In this document: piece by piece, positions 1-7,655 of the stretch
Position numbering within the stretch: position 1 is the stretch's first letter
Layout: every line of letters begins with the position of its first letter
Source of the DNA: J061 sp003695725 [NCBI: Candidatus Schekmanbacteria bacterium]
Lineage (GTDB): Bacteria; Schekmanbacteria; GWA2-38-11
Length of the DNA stretch: 8,420 nt
Assembly (NCBI GenBank): GCA_003695725.1
Contig: RFHX01000081.1
Location: forward strand, 1 to 8,420
Direction of reading: 5' to 3'
Made by a program: the position numbers and the translations under genes
The notes under the pieces: generated by a model
What the model saw: the letters and a program-made list of their open reading frames with translations, nothing else
Told to the model about the DNA's origin: nothing
Database searches by the model: none

Positions 1-804
1 ATATATAGGACAGCTATAAAAAATACCTTGAAAAATGAAGGTACAACAAGGGCTGCAGCTCTTGCATTTTATGCCTTTTTTTCACTCTTCCCCTTAATCC
101 TAATTTTTTTTTCAGTCCTTGGTTTTTTGATAGATTCACCTGAAATCAAACAAAATGCACAAAACTTTTTTGCAGATCTTTTCCCTACGATAAAACCTTC
201 TATTATAAAAACCATAAACTATTCTGTAGAGCTAAAGCAAAAGCTTGGAATTATCGGTTTGGTAATTCTTATTTGGCCAGCAGTTTATTTCTTCACTGCT
301 CTTGAAGAAGCTGTCAATAAAGCATGGAAAGTTCAATCAGAAAGACATTTTATAAAAAAGAAATTGCTGTCAGTAGTATTGATGTTTATTACCGGTTTCA
401 TATTGCTTATCTCCATATCTGCCACATCTATTCTAATGCTTGTCAGTAAGATTCCAATAATAAGTGACATATTAGGGAAAATTGTACCACTTCAAGATTT
501 AACAAATATTGTCTTAACCTTTTTAACTGCATTTTTGCTTTTTCTTTCCTTCTATAAATTTCTTCCCAATACTTTTGTAACTTTCAGGGAAATTCTGACT
601 GGTACTATAATAACAACAATATTATGGGTAATTCTCTTATACTGCTACATCCTCTTCGTAACATCATACTTCACTGATTACCAAATCCTTTTCGGTCCTG
701 TTGCAACGCTCATTGCAACACTGGGGTGGCTTTATATCTCCTGCGCCATAATAATAATTGGGGCTGAATTTTGTTCGGAATATGCAAGAAAATTGTATCA
801 ATAA
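1..804 (+). CDS. YihY/BrkB (UPF0761) family inner-membrane protein, 5' partial
   Basis: Integral membrane protein of the YihY/BrkB family; older databases called it 'ribonuclease BN', a name that belongs to a different protein. Its molecular function is not established. The frame is open from base 1. The nine codons before the TTG at 28 encode IYRTAIKNT, which reads as the usual family N-terminus ahead of the conserved RAAALAFYAFFSLFP block. No ribosome binding site sits close before that TTG, so I take the gene as starting outside the window. Counting from the TTG, six hydrophobic segments are visible at about residues 11-35, 73-95, 113-139, 158-180, 189-213 and 223-246. The last holds the family hallmark FGPVATLIATLGWLYIS followed by GAEF. 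The gene ends with TAA and is convergent with purF, with no evident functional link to the purine genes. The family call is firm; the role is unknown. Confidence 0.9.
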   Translation: MYRTAIKNTLKNEGTTRAAALAFYAFFSLFPLILIFFSVLGFLIDSPEIKQNAQNFFADLFPTIKPSIIKTINYSVELKQKLGIIGLVILIWPAVYFFTALEEAVNKAWKVQSERHFIKKKLLSVVLMFITGFILLISISATSILMLVSKIPIISDILGKIVPLQDLTNIVLTFLTAFLLFLSFYKFLPNTFVTFREILTGTIITTILWVILLYCYILFVTSYFTDYQILFGPVATLIATLGWLYISCAIIIIGAEFCSEYARKLYQ

Positions 805-819
805 AATAGGGAGATACGC
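805..819. other. 15-bp convergent intergenic spacer without a visible terminator
   Basis: Only 15 bases separate the TAA of the YihY-family gene from the TAA of purF on the opposite strand. I see no GC-rich stem followed by a T-run on either strand here or in the adjoining gene ends. Transcripts from the two sides may therefore overlap at their 3' ends, or end by Rho or at sites inside the opposing gene. That is inference. Confidence 0.7.
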
Positions 820-2229
820 TTAAAGCAATCTTGGCTGCTCTTTCTTTTCATTGATGGGCTCAACAGGATAATCACCCGTAAAACATGCTTTACAAAACTC
901 TGAGCCGTTGTCCTTCACACACTCCTCCATTGCTTCAACAGATAAATATGCAAGACTGTCTGCTTTTACGAAATCTCTAATTTCTTCGACACTATTGAAT
1001 GAAGCAATCAATTCCTCTCTTGTAGGAGTATCAATTCCATAAAAACAAGGGTATTCTGTTGGAGGTGAGCTTATTCTCATATGCACTTCTTTTGCCCCCG
1101 CATCTCGAATCATTTTGACTATTTTCTTGCTTGTTGTCCCTCTAACTATACTGTCATCAATCACAACAACTCTTTTGCCCTTTAGCACACTACTAACTGG
1201 ATTCAGCTTAATTTTGACACCAAAGTTTCTAATCGACTGTTTGGGTTCTATGAAAGTTCTACCTACATAATGGTTTCGAATAAGCCCAGTATCAAAGGGG
1301 ATTCCTGATTCTTCTGCATATCCTATTGCTGCCACAACTCCTGAATCAGGGACAGGAATGACTACATCTGCATCTACCTTGTTAACACGAGCAAGCTGTC
1401 GTCCAAATTCTTTTCTCACATCATATACACTTCTTCCAAAGATATAGCTGTCAGGACGGGCAAAATAGATAAACTCGAAGATACAAAGAGAGCTCTTAAC
1501 TTTTTCAAAGGGTTTCACACTGAAGATGCCATCATCATTTATTATAATCATTTCTCCGGCCTCAACATCTCTCACATCTTCCGCACCAATCAAATCTAAA
1601 GCACATGTTTCAGAGGCAATTACCGGCGCTCCATCCACCCTTCCTATGACAAGAGGCCTGAAACCGCGCGGATCTCTTACACCTATCAGTTGATTTTCAG
1701 TCAATATGACAAGGGAATAAGCGCCTTTTACCTTTTTTAGAGAATCTATAATTCGGTCTATAAGATTCTTTTCGTTCGATTGCGCAATCAGATGAATTAT
1801 AACCTCAGTATCTGTTGAAGAAAGAAAAATAGCCCCCTTCTCCTGTAATTCTTCTCTTAAAGATTTCGAATTTACAATATTACCATTATGTCCGATAGCA
1901 ATGCTTCCAAATGAATAATTTGCGTAAAAGGGTTGAACATTCTTGAGTTTGCTTTGTCCTGTAGTAGAATAACGATTATGCCCTATTGCTTTATTTCCCT
2001 TCAATCTTCGAAGCTTCTCAGCTGTGAATATTTCAGCCACAAGACCGCGAGCTTTGGAATGATGAAGTCCAAATTCATCAAAAGTGCATATGCCCGCTCC
2101 TTCCTGTCCTCTATGTTGAAGGGCATAAAGCCCCAGATAAGTCAATGTAGCTGCTTCCGGATGGTTAAATATCCCAAAAACTCCACAATTTTCTTGAAAG
2201 CAATCTTTTCTATATCTACCTTGCCACAA
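820..2229 (-). CDS. purF: Amidophosphoribosyltransferase (glutamine PRPP amidotransferase), [4Fe-4S] type
   Basis: Catalyses the first committed step of purine synthesis: PRPP plus glutamine gives 5-phosphoribosylamine. The N-terminal half is an Ntn-hydrolase glutaminase domain, with [33 protein letters not shown] and SSTDTE. The C-terminal half is a phosphoribosyltransferase domain with the PRPP loop [14 protein letters not shown] at about residues 354-367. I chose the TTG at 2229 (469 aa). GGAAAGGCGGG lies ten bases upstream, and no ATG or GTG occurs in frame before the catalytic Cys. This start gives a 14-residue leader before Cys15, like the short cleaved propeptide of Bacillus PurF. A TTG at 2283 would add 18 residues but lacks a binding site. 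Four further cysteines (249, 395, 446, 449; 235, 381, 432, 435 counted from the nucleophile) fall almost where Bacillus PurF binds its [4Fe-4S] cluster. It is the last gene of the cluster and overlaps the purL 3' end. Confidence 0.96.
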   Translation of the reverse strand: MWQGRYRKDCFQENCGVFGIFNHPEAATLTYLGLYALQHRGQEGAGICTFDEFGLHHSKARGLVAEIFTAEKLRRLKGNKAIGHNRYSTTGQSKLKNVQPFYANYSFGSIAIGHNGNIVNSKSLREELQEKGAIFLSSTDTEVIIHLIAQSNEKNLIDRIIDSLKKVKGAYSLVILTENQLIGVRDPRGFRPLVIGRVDGAPVIASETCALDLIGAEDVRDVEAGEMIIINDDGIFSVKPFEKVKSSLCIFEFIYFARPDSYIFGRSVYDVRKEFGRQLARVNKVDADVVIPVPDSGVVAAIGYAEESGIPFDTGLIRNHYVGRTFIEPKQSIRNFGVKIKLNPVSSVLKGKRVVVIDDSIVRGTTSKKIVKMIRDAGAKEVHMRISSPPTEYPCFYGIDTPTREELIASFNSVEEIRDFVKADSLAYLSVEAMEECVKDNGSEFCKACFTGDYPVEPINEKKEQPRLL

Positions 2230-4447
2230 GTTTCTTAAACCCGCCTTTCCATTTCTTTTCGATTTCAAATACTCTTTTTTCAATCAATGACGATGTATTA
2301 TCATTAGTTATCTTTATCCTTAAAAAATCAGGAATCACTTTCCCAATTATACTCGCCTTAATATTAGATTTTTTTAGAAATTCATTCAATTTGTCGAGAT
2401 TTTCCTTTTTGCAGGTTGCAATGATTCTTGAAGGAGATTCCCCAAAAAGAATAGAAGCCAGAGGAAGATTATCTTTTATCTCGATTTCTGCACCTAATCC
2501 TTCTTTCGATGAAAAACTCATCTCGGCAATAGCAATAGCCAATCCTCCGTCTGATATATCGTGTGCTGAATTTACAATTCTCAATGAAATTAATTCTCTT
2601 ATAGATTTTTGCAGCCTCATTTCTTCATCAAGGTTGCATATAGGAATTTTCCCTTCCACTTTCCCTAAGATAACCTTCTGAAAAAGACTTCCTCCCATCT
2701 CTTTCCCACTTTCACCCAAGAGCACTATAATATCACCCTCATTCTTGAAGGCTTGATTACATCTCACAGCGACATCTTCAAGAATTCCAACCATCCCTAT
2801 TACAGGTGTAGGGTATACGCCTTTGCCGATTGTTTCATTATAGAAACTCACATTTCCACTAACTACAGGTGTTTCAAGTTTTTTACAGGCTTCTGCCATT
2901 CCTTTGACAGTTTCTGAAAACTGCCACATTACATCAGGTCTTTCAGGGTTCCCAAAATTCAGACAATTAGTTATTGCAAGAGGAAGAGCGCCAGAGCAGG
3001 AAATATTCCTTGCGCTTTCGGCTACAGCTTTTTTCCCTCCTTCATAGGGGTTTAGGAAACAATATCTTCCATTTCCGTCAAGAGAAAGCGCCAACCCCTT
3101 CTTACTCCCTTCCAACCTGATAACAGCGGCATCTGAACCAGGCAACTCCACTGTGTTGATCCCAACCATATGGTCATATTGGTCATAAATCCACTCTCTG
3201 CTCACAATATCAGGGGAAAGTAATATTTTTTCAAATATCTCATTAACGTCCTCGCTTTCTATAGTGTAATCTGTTTCTTTGCATCTTAGTTCATCAATCC
3301 AGTCAGGTTTTTTAATAGGTCGTTCTGGTATGGGAATATCATCGGTAAGCGATTTTACCGGAATATCCGCTACAACTGAATCATTGTTTTTAACTACAAA
3401 CCTTCTGCTATCAGTCACCCTTCCGATTACAGCCGCTTCTAAATCCCATTTTTTCAAAATTTCGAGAACTTCTTTTTCACGTCCTTTCTCTGTAACCAAA
3501 AGCATTCTTTCCTGTGATTCAGAAAGCATAATTTCATAAGGAGTCATCTTCTCTTCACGAAGAGGCACTTTGTTCAATTCTATTTCAATGCCTGTACCTG
3601 CCCTTGACGCCATTTCTGCCGTCGAACAAGTCAATCCAGCTGCTCCCATATCCTGTATACCAAGAATGCATTTTTTCTCCATAAGCTCAAGACATGCCTC
3701 GAGCAGAAGCTTTTCTGTAAATGGATCCCCTACTTGAACAGTAGGCCTTCTTTCTTCTGAACCTTCATCAAACTCCTCAGATGCCATAGTAGCACCATGA
3801 ATCCCGTCTCTGCCTGTTCGTGAACCAATGTAAATTACCGGATTATCTACTCCTTTTGCCACACCGTAAAATATGTTGTCCTTTTTTGCCACACCAAGAG
3901 TGAATGCATTTACCAAAGGATTTGAATCATAACATTCATCAAAATATACTTCTCCTCCAACAGTTGGTATCCCCATACAGTTTCCATATCCGGCAATTCC
4001 TGCAACTACTTCTTCAATGATATATCGAGTGCGAGGATTGTTTACATTGCCAAAACGAAGTGAATTTAGATTTGCAACAGGTCTTGCCCCCATTGTGAAT
4101 ATATCACGCAAAATACCACCAACTCCTGTTGCGGCACCCTGATAGGGTTCGATGAATGATGGATGATTGTGACTCTCGATCTTAAAAACAGCTGCCAAAC
4201 CATCTCCAATATCAATTATTCCAGCATTTTCACCGGGTCCCTGAATTACCCACTTTGCAGATGTCGGAAAATTTTTAAGGTGCGGTTTTGAACTCTTGTA
4301 ACTGCAATGTTCACTCCACATTACAGAAAAAATACCAAGTTCTGTGTAATTCGGTTTTCGTCCGAGAATTGAGCAAATATGCTCAAAATCTTCTTTTGTT
4401 AAGCCATGACTTTCTATTATTTCATCTGTTATTTCAGGTTCTTTCAT
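2216..4447 (-). CDS. purL: Phosphoribosylformylglycinamidine (FGAM) synthase, large subunit PurL (small-PurL type)
   Basis: Synthetase subunit of FGAM synthase: it uses ATP and ammonia delivered by PurQ to turn FGAR into FGAM. At 743 aa it matches the stand-alone small PurL of Bacillus (about 740 aa), not the roughly 1300-aa fused enterobacterial enzyme. The N-terminal [16 protein letters not shown] block carries the catalytic His (47), with Tyr50 and Lys51. It is followed by ESHNHPS (91-97), the Gly-rich [27 protein letters not shown] (about 212-226) and [17 protein letters not shown] (264-280). The second AIRS-like repeat holds [10 protein letters not shown] and [16 protein letters not shown]. 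Both repeats appear complete. ATG start; AGGG lies nine bases upstream within purQ, and the purQ stop is one base away. It should assemble with PurQ and PurS, both encoded just upstream. Confidence 0.98.
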   Translation of the reverse strand: MKEPEITDEIIESHGLTKEDFEHICSILGRKPNYTELGIFSVMWSEHCSYKSSKPHLKNFPTSAKWVIQGPGENAGIIDIGDGLAAVFKIESHNHPSFIEPYQGAATGVGGILRDIFTMGARPVANLNSLRFGNVNNPRTRYIIEEVVAGIAGYGNCMGIPTVGGEVYFDECYDSNPLVNAFTLGVAKKDNIFYGVAKGVDNPVIYIGSRTGRDGIHGATMASEEFDEGSEERRPTVQVGDPFTEKLLLEACLELMEKKCILGIQDMGAAGLTCSTAEMASRAGTGIEIELNKVPLREEKMTPYEIMLSESQERMLLVTEKGREKEVLEILKKWDLEAAVIGRVTDSRRFVVKNNDSVVADIPVKSLTDDIPIPERPIKKPDWIDELRCKETDYTIESEDVNEIFEKILLSPDIVSREWIYDQYDHMVGINTVELPGSDAAVIRLEGSKKGLALSLDGNGRYCFLNPYEGGKKAVAESARNISCSGALPLAITNCLNFGNPERPDVMWQFSETVKGMAEACKKLETPVVSGNVSFYNETIGKGVYPTPVIGMVGILEDVAVRCNQAFKNEGDIIVLLGESGKEMGGSLFQKVILGKVEGKIPICNLDEEMRLQKSIRELISLRIVNSAHDISDGGLAIAIAEMSFSSKEGLGAEIEIKDNLPLASILFGESPSRIIATCKKENLDKLNEFLKKSNIKASIIGKVIPDFLRIKITNDNTSSLIEKRVFEIEKKWKGGFKKLVAR
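2240..2250 (-). promoter_or_regulatory. Probable purF ribosome binding site inside the purL 3' end
   Basis: On the minus strand GGAAAGGCGGG ends ten bases before the TTG at 2229, a usable Shine-Dalgarno match and distance. Nothing comparable precedes the alternative TTG at 2283, where the upstream bases read CGTCATTGA. This site is the main reason for preferring the shorter purF. It lies in the last codons of purL, so purF translation is probably coupled to purL termination. Confidence 0.6.
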
Positions 4448-4448
4448 T

Positions 4449-5138
4449 TCACATTACCCTATTTATTAAAGAATGGAATATTCTCACACCATCTGTATAT
4501 CCGAGTATAGCTTCGGATACTCTCTCAGGATGGGGCATCATTCCAAGCACTCTCCCATTTTCACTGCATATACCTGCTATATTTTCTTTTGAACCATTTG
4601 GATTAAATTCTTCTGATATCTCACCAGTTGGCGAACAATATCTAAATACTACTCTGCCGCTGTCATTTAATTTTTTTATGGTAATATCATCTGCATAATA
4701 GTTACCATCTGAATGTGCAATAGGGATAGTAAGCACTTCATTTTTTCTATATGCCGTTGTATATGGTGTCTCATTGTTTTCAACACGGAGATTGACATGC
4801 CTGCAAATAAATTTGAGAGATTTATTCTTAATCATTGCGCCGGGAAGAAGTCCTGATTCAAGAAGAATTTGAAATCCGTTGCAAATACCGATTACATACC
4901 CTCCTTTTGAGGCAAATTCGATCAGCTCCTCCATTACAGGAGAAAATCGAGCTATTGACCCGGTGCGCAGATAGTCGCCATAGGAAAAGCCGCCGGGAAG
5001 TATGATACAGTCAAAGCCCGATATGTCCCTATCTTTATGCCATATGAAAGAAACTTCCTCCTGCAAAACATTCTTAACGACTCTATAACAATCTCTATCG
5101 CAATTTGAACCTGGGAAAACTACAATGCCGAATTTCAT
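4449..5138 (-). CDS. purQ: FGAM synthase glutaminase subunit PurQ
   Basis: Class I (triad) glutamine amidotransferase that hydrolyses glutamine and passes ammonia to PurL. At 229 aa it fits stand-alone PurQ. Visible are the N-terminal [15 protein letters not shown], the oxyanion-region [18 protein letters not shown] (47-64), the nucleophile elbow [18 protein letters not shown] with Cys86, and the C-terminal GMMPHPERV with His203 and Glu205 completing the triad. ATG start with GAGG seven bases upstream; that binding site overlaps the purC TGA. One base separates its stop from the purL start, so equimolar PurQ and PurL production by coupled translation is likely. The order Q then L matches many Gram-positive pur operons. 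Confidence 0.98.
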   Translation of the reverse strand: MKFGIVVFPGSNCDRDCYRVVKNVLQEEVSFIWHKDRDISGFDCIILPGGFSYGDYLRTGSIARFSPVMEELIEFASKGGYVIGICNGFQILLESGLLPGAMIKNKSLKFICRHVNLRVENNETPYTTAYRKNEVLTIPIAHSDGNYYADDITIKKLNDSGRVVFRYCSPTGEISEEFNPNGSKENIAGICSENGRVLGMMPHPERVSEAILGYTDGVRIFHSLINRVM

Positions 5139-5147
5139 ATTAAGACC

Positions 5148-6065
5148 TCACAAAATATTTGACCCTGTCAACTTTTGAAGAGCATCAAGATACTTATTGC
5201 TCGTCTTAATGATTATATCTTCAGGCAAGGGAGGAGGAGGCGGGACCTTATTCCATCCAGTACTCTTTAAATAATCGCGCACAAATTGTTTGTCGAAGCT
5301 TTTTTGAGGGCGCCCCGGTGTATATTCATCTTTTGGCCAAAACCTTGAAGAATCAGGAGTCAGCACCTCATCAACAAGAATCATCTTTCCGTCTCTTTTG
5401 CCAAATTCAAATTTTGTATCCGCAATTATTATTCCGCGCTCATCAGCGATTTTCACAGCTCTTTCATAAATTGCAATACTGTATTTCCGTATCTCTTCAG
5501 CAGTTTTTTCTCCAACAATATTTCTCATTTCATCAAAACTTATGTTTTCATCATGTCCACTTTCTGCTTTTGTCGATGGCGTAAAAATTGGAGTTCTCAA
5601 TTTTGATGACTCCATAAGCCCCTCTCCAACATCTATTCCCGCAACGGTTTTTCCTGTTTTTTTATATTCCTCAAATGCAGAACCGGAAAGGTATCCTCTA
5701 ACGACACATTCTACAGGCAATACTTCTGTTTTTTTTACAAGCATGCTTCTTCCGTTCAGAACTTTTTTATATTTCTGGCATTGAGGAGGATAATCTTCCA
5801 CATTGAAACTAACAATGTGATTTTCAATTATGTCCTTTATCTGTTCAAACCAGAATTTTGAAATTTGAGTGAGAACCTTTCCTTTGAAAGGAATCCCTTC
5901 CGAGAGAATTACATCAAATGCAGAGATTCTATCTGTTGCAACTATTAGGAGCTTGTCTTCAAGATCATATATATCACGTACTTTACCTCTTCTTAAGAGT
6001 TTGAGTTCGGGAAAATTCGTCTCACAGATTACCTCTTCCTTAAAACTCTTATTTAAATCATTCAT
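5148..6065 (-). CDS. purC: SAICAR synthase (phosphoribosylaminoimidazole-succinocarboxamide synthase), long form
   Basis: Condenses CAIR with aspartate, using ATP, to give SAICAR, the substrate of PurB encoded two genes upstream. The fold signatures are present: [11 protein letters not shown] near residues 25-35, [10 protein letters not shown] (43-52), signature 1 [16 protein letters not shown] (116-131), signature 2 [10 protein letters not shown] (213-222) and [12 protein letters not shown] (232-243). At 305 aa it is the long form, similar in size to yeast Ade1, and not the roughly 240-aa Bacillus/E. coli form. The extra length includes a C-terminal extension after the SRFW motif with a five-proline run (275-279) and a final helix-like stretch; this PPPPLPE-type tail is common in long PurC proteins. 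The ATG start shares an ATGA with the purS stop, and GAGGT lies nine bases upstream inside purS. Confidence 0.98.
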   Translation of the reverse strand: MNDLNKSFKEEVICETNFPELKLLRRGKVRDIYDLEDKLLIVATDRISAFDVILSEGIPFKGKVLTQISKFWFEQIKDIIENHIVSFNVEDYPPQCQKYKKVLNGRSMLVKKTEVLPVECVVRGYLSGSAFEEYKKTGKTVAGIDVGEGLMESSKLRTPIFTPSTKAESGHDENISFDEMRNIVGEKTAEEIRKYSIAIYERAVKIADERGIIIADTKFEFGKRDGKMILVDEVLTPDSSRFWPKDEYTPGRPQKSFDKQFVRDYLKSTGWNKVPPPPPLPEDIIIKTSNKYLDALQKLTGSNIL

Positions 6066-6310
6066 TTCTCATTTACCTCGATCTCATAATTTTCTATTAC
6101 AGGATTCGCCAAGAGTTTTTTGCACATTTCATTCACTTCTTGCTTTGCTTTTTCCGAATTATCCTCATTCACTTTAACTTCGATATATTTTCCCACACGC
6201 ACATCTTCAACATTTTCAAATCCCAAAGATAAAAGCGAATTTCTTACTGCTTTTCCCTGAGGGTCAAGAACTCCGTCCTTCAATTTTATGAATACCTTTA
6301 CCTTTGCCAT
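6062..6310 (-). CDS. purS: FGAM synthase small subunit PurS
   Basis: Small structural subunit that bridges PurL and PurQ and is needed for ammonia transfer in the split FGAM synthase. At 82 aa it matches family size. The sequence is typical: an initial beta strand [19 protein letters not shown], then [21 protein letters not shown] and a final helix and strand ending [12 protein letters not shown] start with AAGGA ten bases upstream, in an A-rich stretch. Its TGA overlaps the purC ATG by four bases (ATGA). It is unusual only in position: purC lies between it and its partner purQ, whereas in Bacillus purS directly precedes purQ. Confidence 0.95.
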   Translation of the reverse strand: MAKVKVFIKLKDGVLDPQGKAVRNSLLSLGFENVEDVRVGKYIEVKVNEDNSEKAKQEVNEMCKKLLANPVIENYEIEVNEK

Positions 6311-6340
6311 ATTCTTTTTTTCCTTTTTTAATAGTGCACT

Positions 6341-7633
6341 CTATCTAAATACCCTTCTAAATACTTTATCAATATTCTTTGTATGATACTTATAATCAAA
6401 AACTCTTTCGATTTCAGACTTTGACAGATATTTTGCCAATTCCTTATCTTCAAAGAGGCAATCTTTAAAACTGCCAGATTCCTTTATTGCTTTCATTGCG
6501 TTTCTTTGCACTATTTCATATGCTTTTTCTCTAATGACACCTTTGTCGATAAGCTTCAGCAGTACTGCCTGAGAAAAGATTATGCCTCCATTCATCTCGA
6601 GATTTTTTTTCATTCTTTCAGGCTTTACATTGAGATTCGTCAAAAGATTTGCCATTTTATCAAGCATATAATCTATCAATATAGTGCTGTCAGGCATAAT
6701 TACTCTCTCAACCGAGGAATGGCTTATATCCCTTTCATGCCAAAGTGCAATATTTTCCATTGCAGCCATAGCATTTGCTCTAAGAATTCTTGCAAGCCCT
6801 GAAATCCTTTCACAGGTAATAGGATTTCGTTTATGCGGCATTGCCGATGACCCTTTTTGTCCTTTTGAAAAAAATTCTTCTGCCTCGCCCACTTCTGTCC
6901 TCTGAAGATGCCTGATTTCAACTGCAAACTTTTCAAGAGAAGCGGCCGTTATTGCCAATGCATTCAAAAACTCAGCATGTCTGTCCCTTTGGAGTATCTG
7001 CGTGGAGGCAGGAGCATTTTTCAAACCAAGTTTCTTACAAACATACTTCTCAACATCCGGGCTGATATTTGCAAATGTGCCAACTGCACCTGATATTTTT
7101 CCATAAGAAATGGTTTCTTTTGCCTGCTTTACCCTCTTGAGATTCCTCTTCATCTCATCATACCAAACTGCCATCTTAAAACCGAATGTAATGGGTTCAG
7201 CATGCATTCCATGAGACCTTCCTGCCATTACAGTGCGTTTATAACGGAGGGCAAGCTTCTTTATTGCTTTCATCACCTCTTTAATGTCTTTGATAATTAT
7301 TTCAGCAGCTTCCTTAAGCTGAAGAGAAAGCCCGGTATCTAAAATATCCGAGGAAGTCAATCCCATATGAATAAATCTTGAATCCTCACCTACATTCTCT
7401 GCTACATTCGTGAGGAATGCTATTACATCATGCTTAGTCACCTTCTCTATCTCTTCAATTCTTTTGACATCAAATTTTGCCTTTTTCTTGATTGTTTGAA
7501 GGGATTTCTCCGGAACTATTCCTTTTTTGCATAGTGCTTCACAGACAAGAATTTCAATATCGAGAAATTTTTGAAACTTGTTCTTCTCTTCCCAAATCTT
7601 AGCCATCTCAGGTCTTGTATATCTTGGGATCAC
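6341..7633 (-). CDS. purB: Adenylosuccinate lyase
   Basis: Fumarase/aspartase-superfamily lyase acting twice in purine synthesis: SAICAR to AICAR plus fumarate, and adenylosuccinate to AMP plus fumarate. At 430 aa it aligns from the first residue with Bacillus PurB (MI-RY-RPEM opening). Active-site positions match that enzyme's numbering: His68 in KHDVIAF, His89 in HMGLTSSD, His141 in GRSHGMHAEPITFG, and the mobile signature loop GSSAMPHKRNP (261-271) with the catalytic serine. The start is GTG, supported by AAGGAG seven bases upstream and by the family N-terminus. It lies 22 nt after the peptidase gene and 30 nt before purS, so it is probably cotranscribed with both. No truncation or missing residue is seen. 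Confidence 0.98.
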   Translation of the reverse strand: MIPRYTRPEMAKIWEEKNKFQKFLDIEILVCEALCKKGIVPEKSLQTIKKKAKFDVKRIEEIEKVTKHDVIAFLTNVAENVGEDSRFIHMGLTSSDILDTGLSLQLKEAAEIIIKDIKEVMKAIKKLALRYKRTVMAGRSHGMHAEPITFGFKMAVWYDEMKRNLKRVKQAKETISYGKISGAVGTFANISPDVEKYVCKKLGLKNAPASTQILQRDRHAEFLNALAITAASLEKFAVEIRHLQRTEVGEAEEFFSKGQKGSSAMPHKRNPITCERISGLARILRANAMAAMENIALWHERDISHSSVERVIMPDSTILIDYMLDKMANLLTNLNVKPERMKKNLEMNGGIIFSQAVLLKLIDKGVIREKAYEIVQRNAMKAIKESGSFKDCLFEDKELAKYLSKSEIERVFDYKYHTKNIDKVFRRVFR

Positions 7634-7640
7634 AGCCTTT

Positions 7641-7646
7641 CTCCTT
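7641..7646 (-). promoter_or_regulatory. Strong Shine-Dalgarno for purB
   Basis: AAGGAG on the minus strand ends seven bases before the GTG at 7633. It fixes the GTG as the purB start and lies in the 22-nt gap after the peptidase stop. I see no terminator or promoter in that gap, which favours read-through from the peptidase gene. Confidence 0.75.
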
Positions 7647-7655
7647 AATAACTAT

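Noticed and set aside
28-30. TTG at 28 as the start of the YihY-family gene
   Set aside because: The frame is open to base 1, the residues before it fit the family N-terminus, and no ribosome binding site lies at a suitable distance. The gene is treated as 5' partial.
824-839. AGCA/TGCT inverted repeat at the purF 3' end
   Set aside because: A 4-bp stem with an 8-base loop inside coding sequence and no proper T-run. Not a credible terminator.
1933-2238. Plus-strand open frame of 101 codons antisense to the purF 5' part
   Set aside because: It lies wholly opposite purF, shows no recognisable family pattern, and such frames are common opposite AT-rich coding sequence.
4288-4698. Plus-strand open frame of 136 codons across the purL-purQ junction
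   Set aside because: It is antisense to two conserved genes, and its product has no recognisable domain. It is explained by the codon bias of the opposite strand.
6311-6330. A/T homopolymer runs upstream of purS as a possible promoter or slippage site
   Set aside because: No paired -35/-10 elements are visible, and the stretch is explained by an AAGGA ribosome binding site in A-rich leader sequence. It is noncoding, so slippage would not alter a protein.
6333-6340. 8-bp perfect palindrome AGTGCACT in the purB-purS gap
   Set aside because: Too short for a terminator, with no loop and only an A-rich stretch downstream. It could be a protein site, but nothing else supports that and 8-bp palindromes arise by chance.
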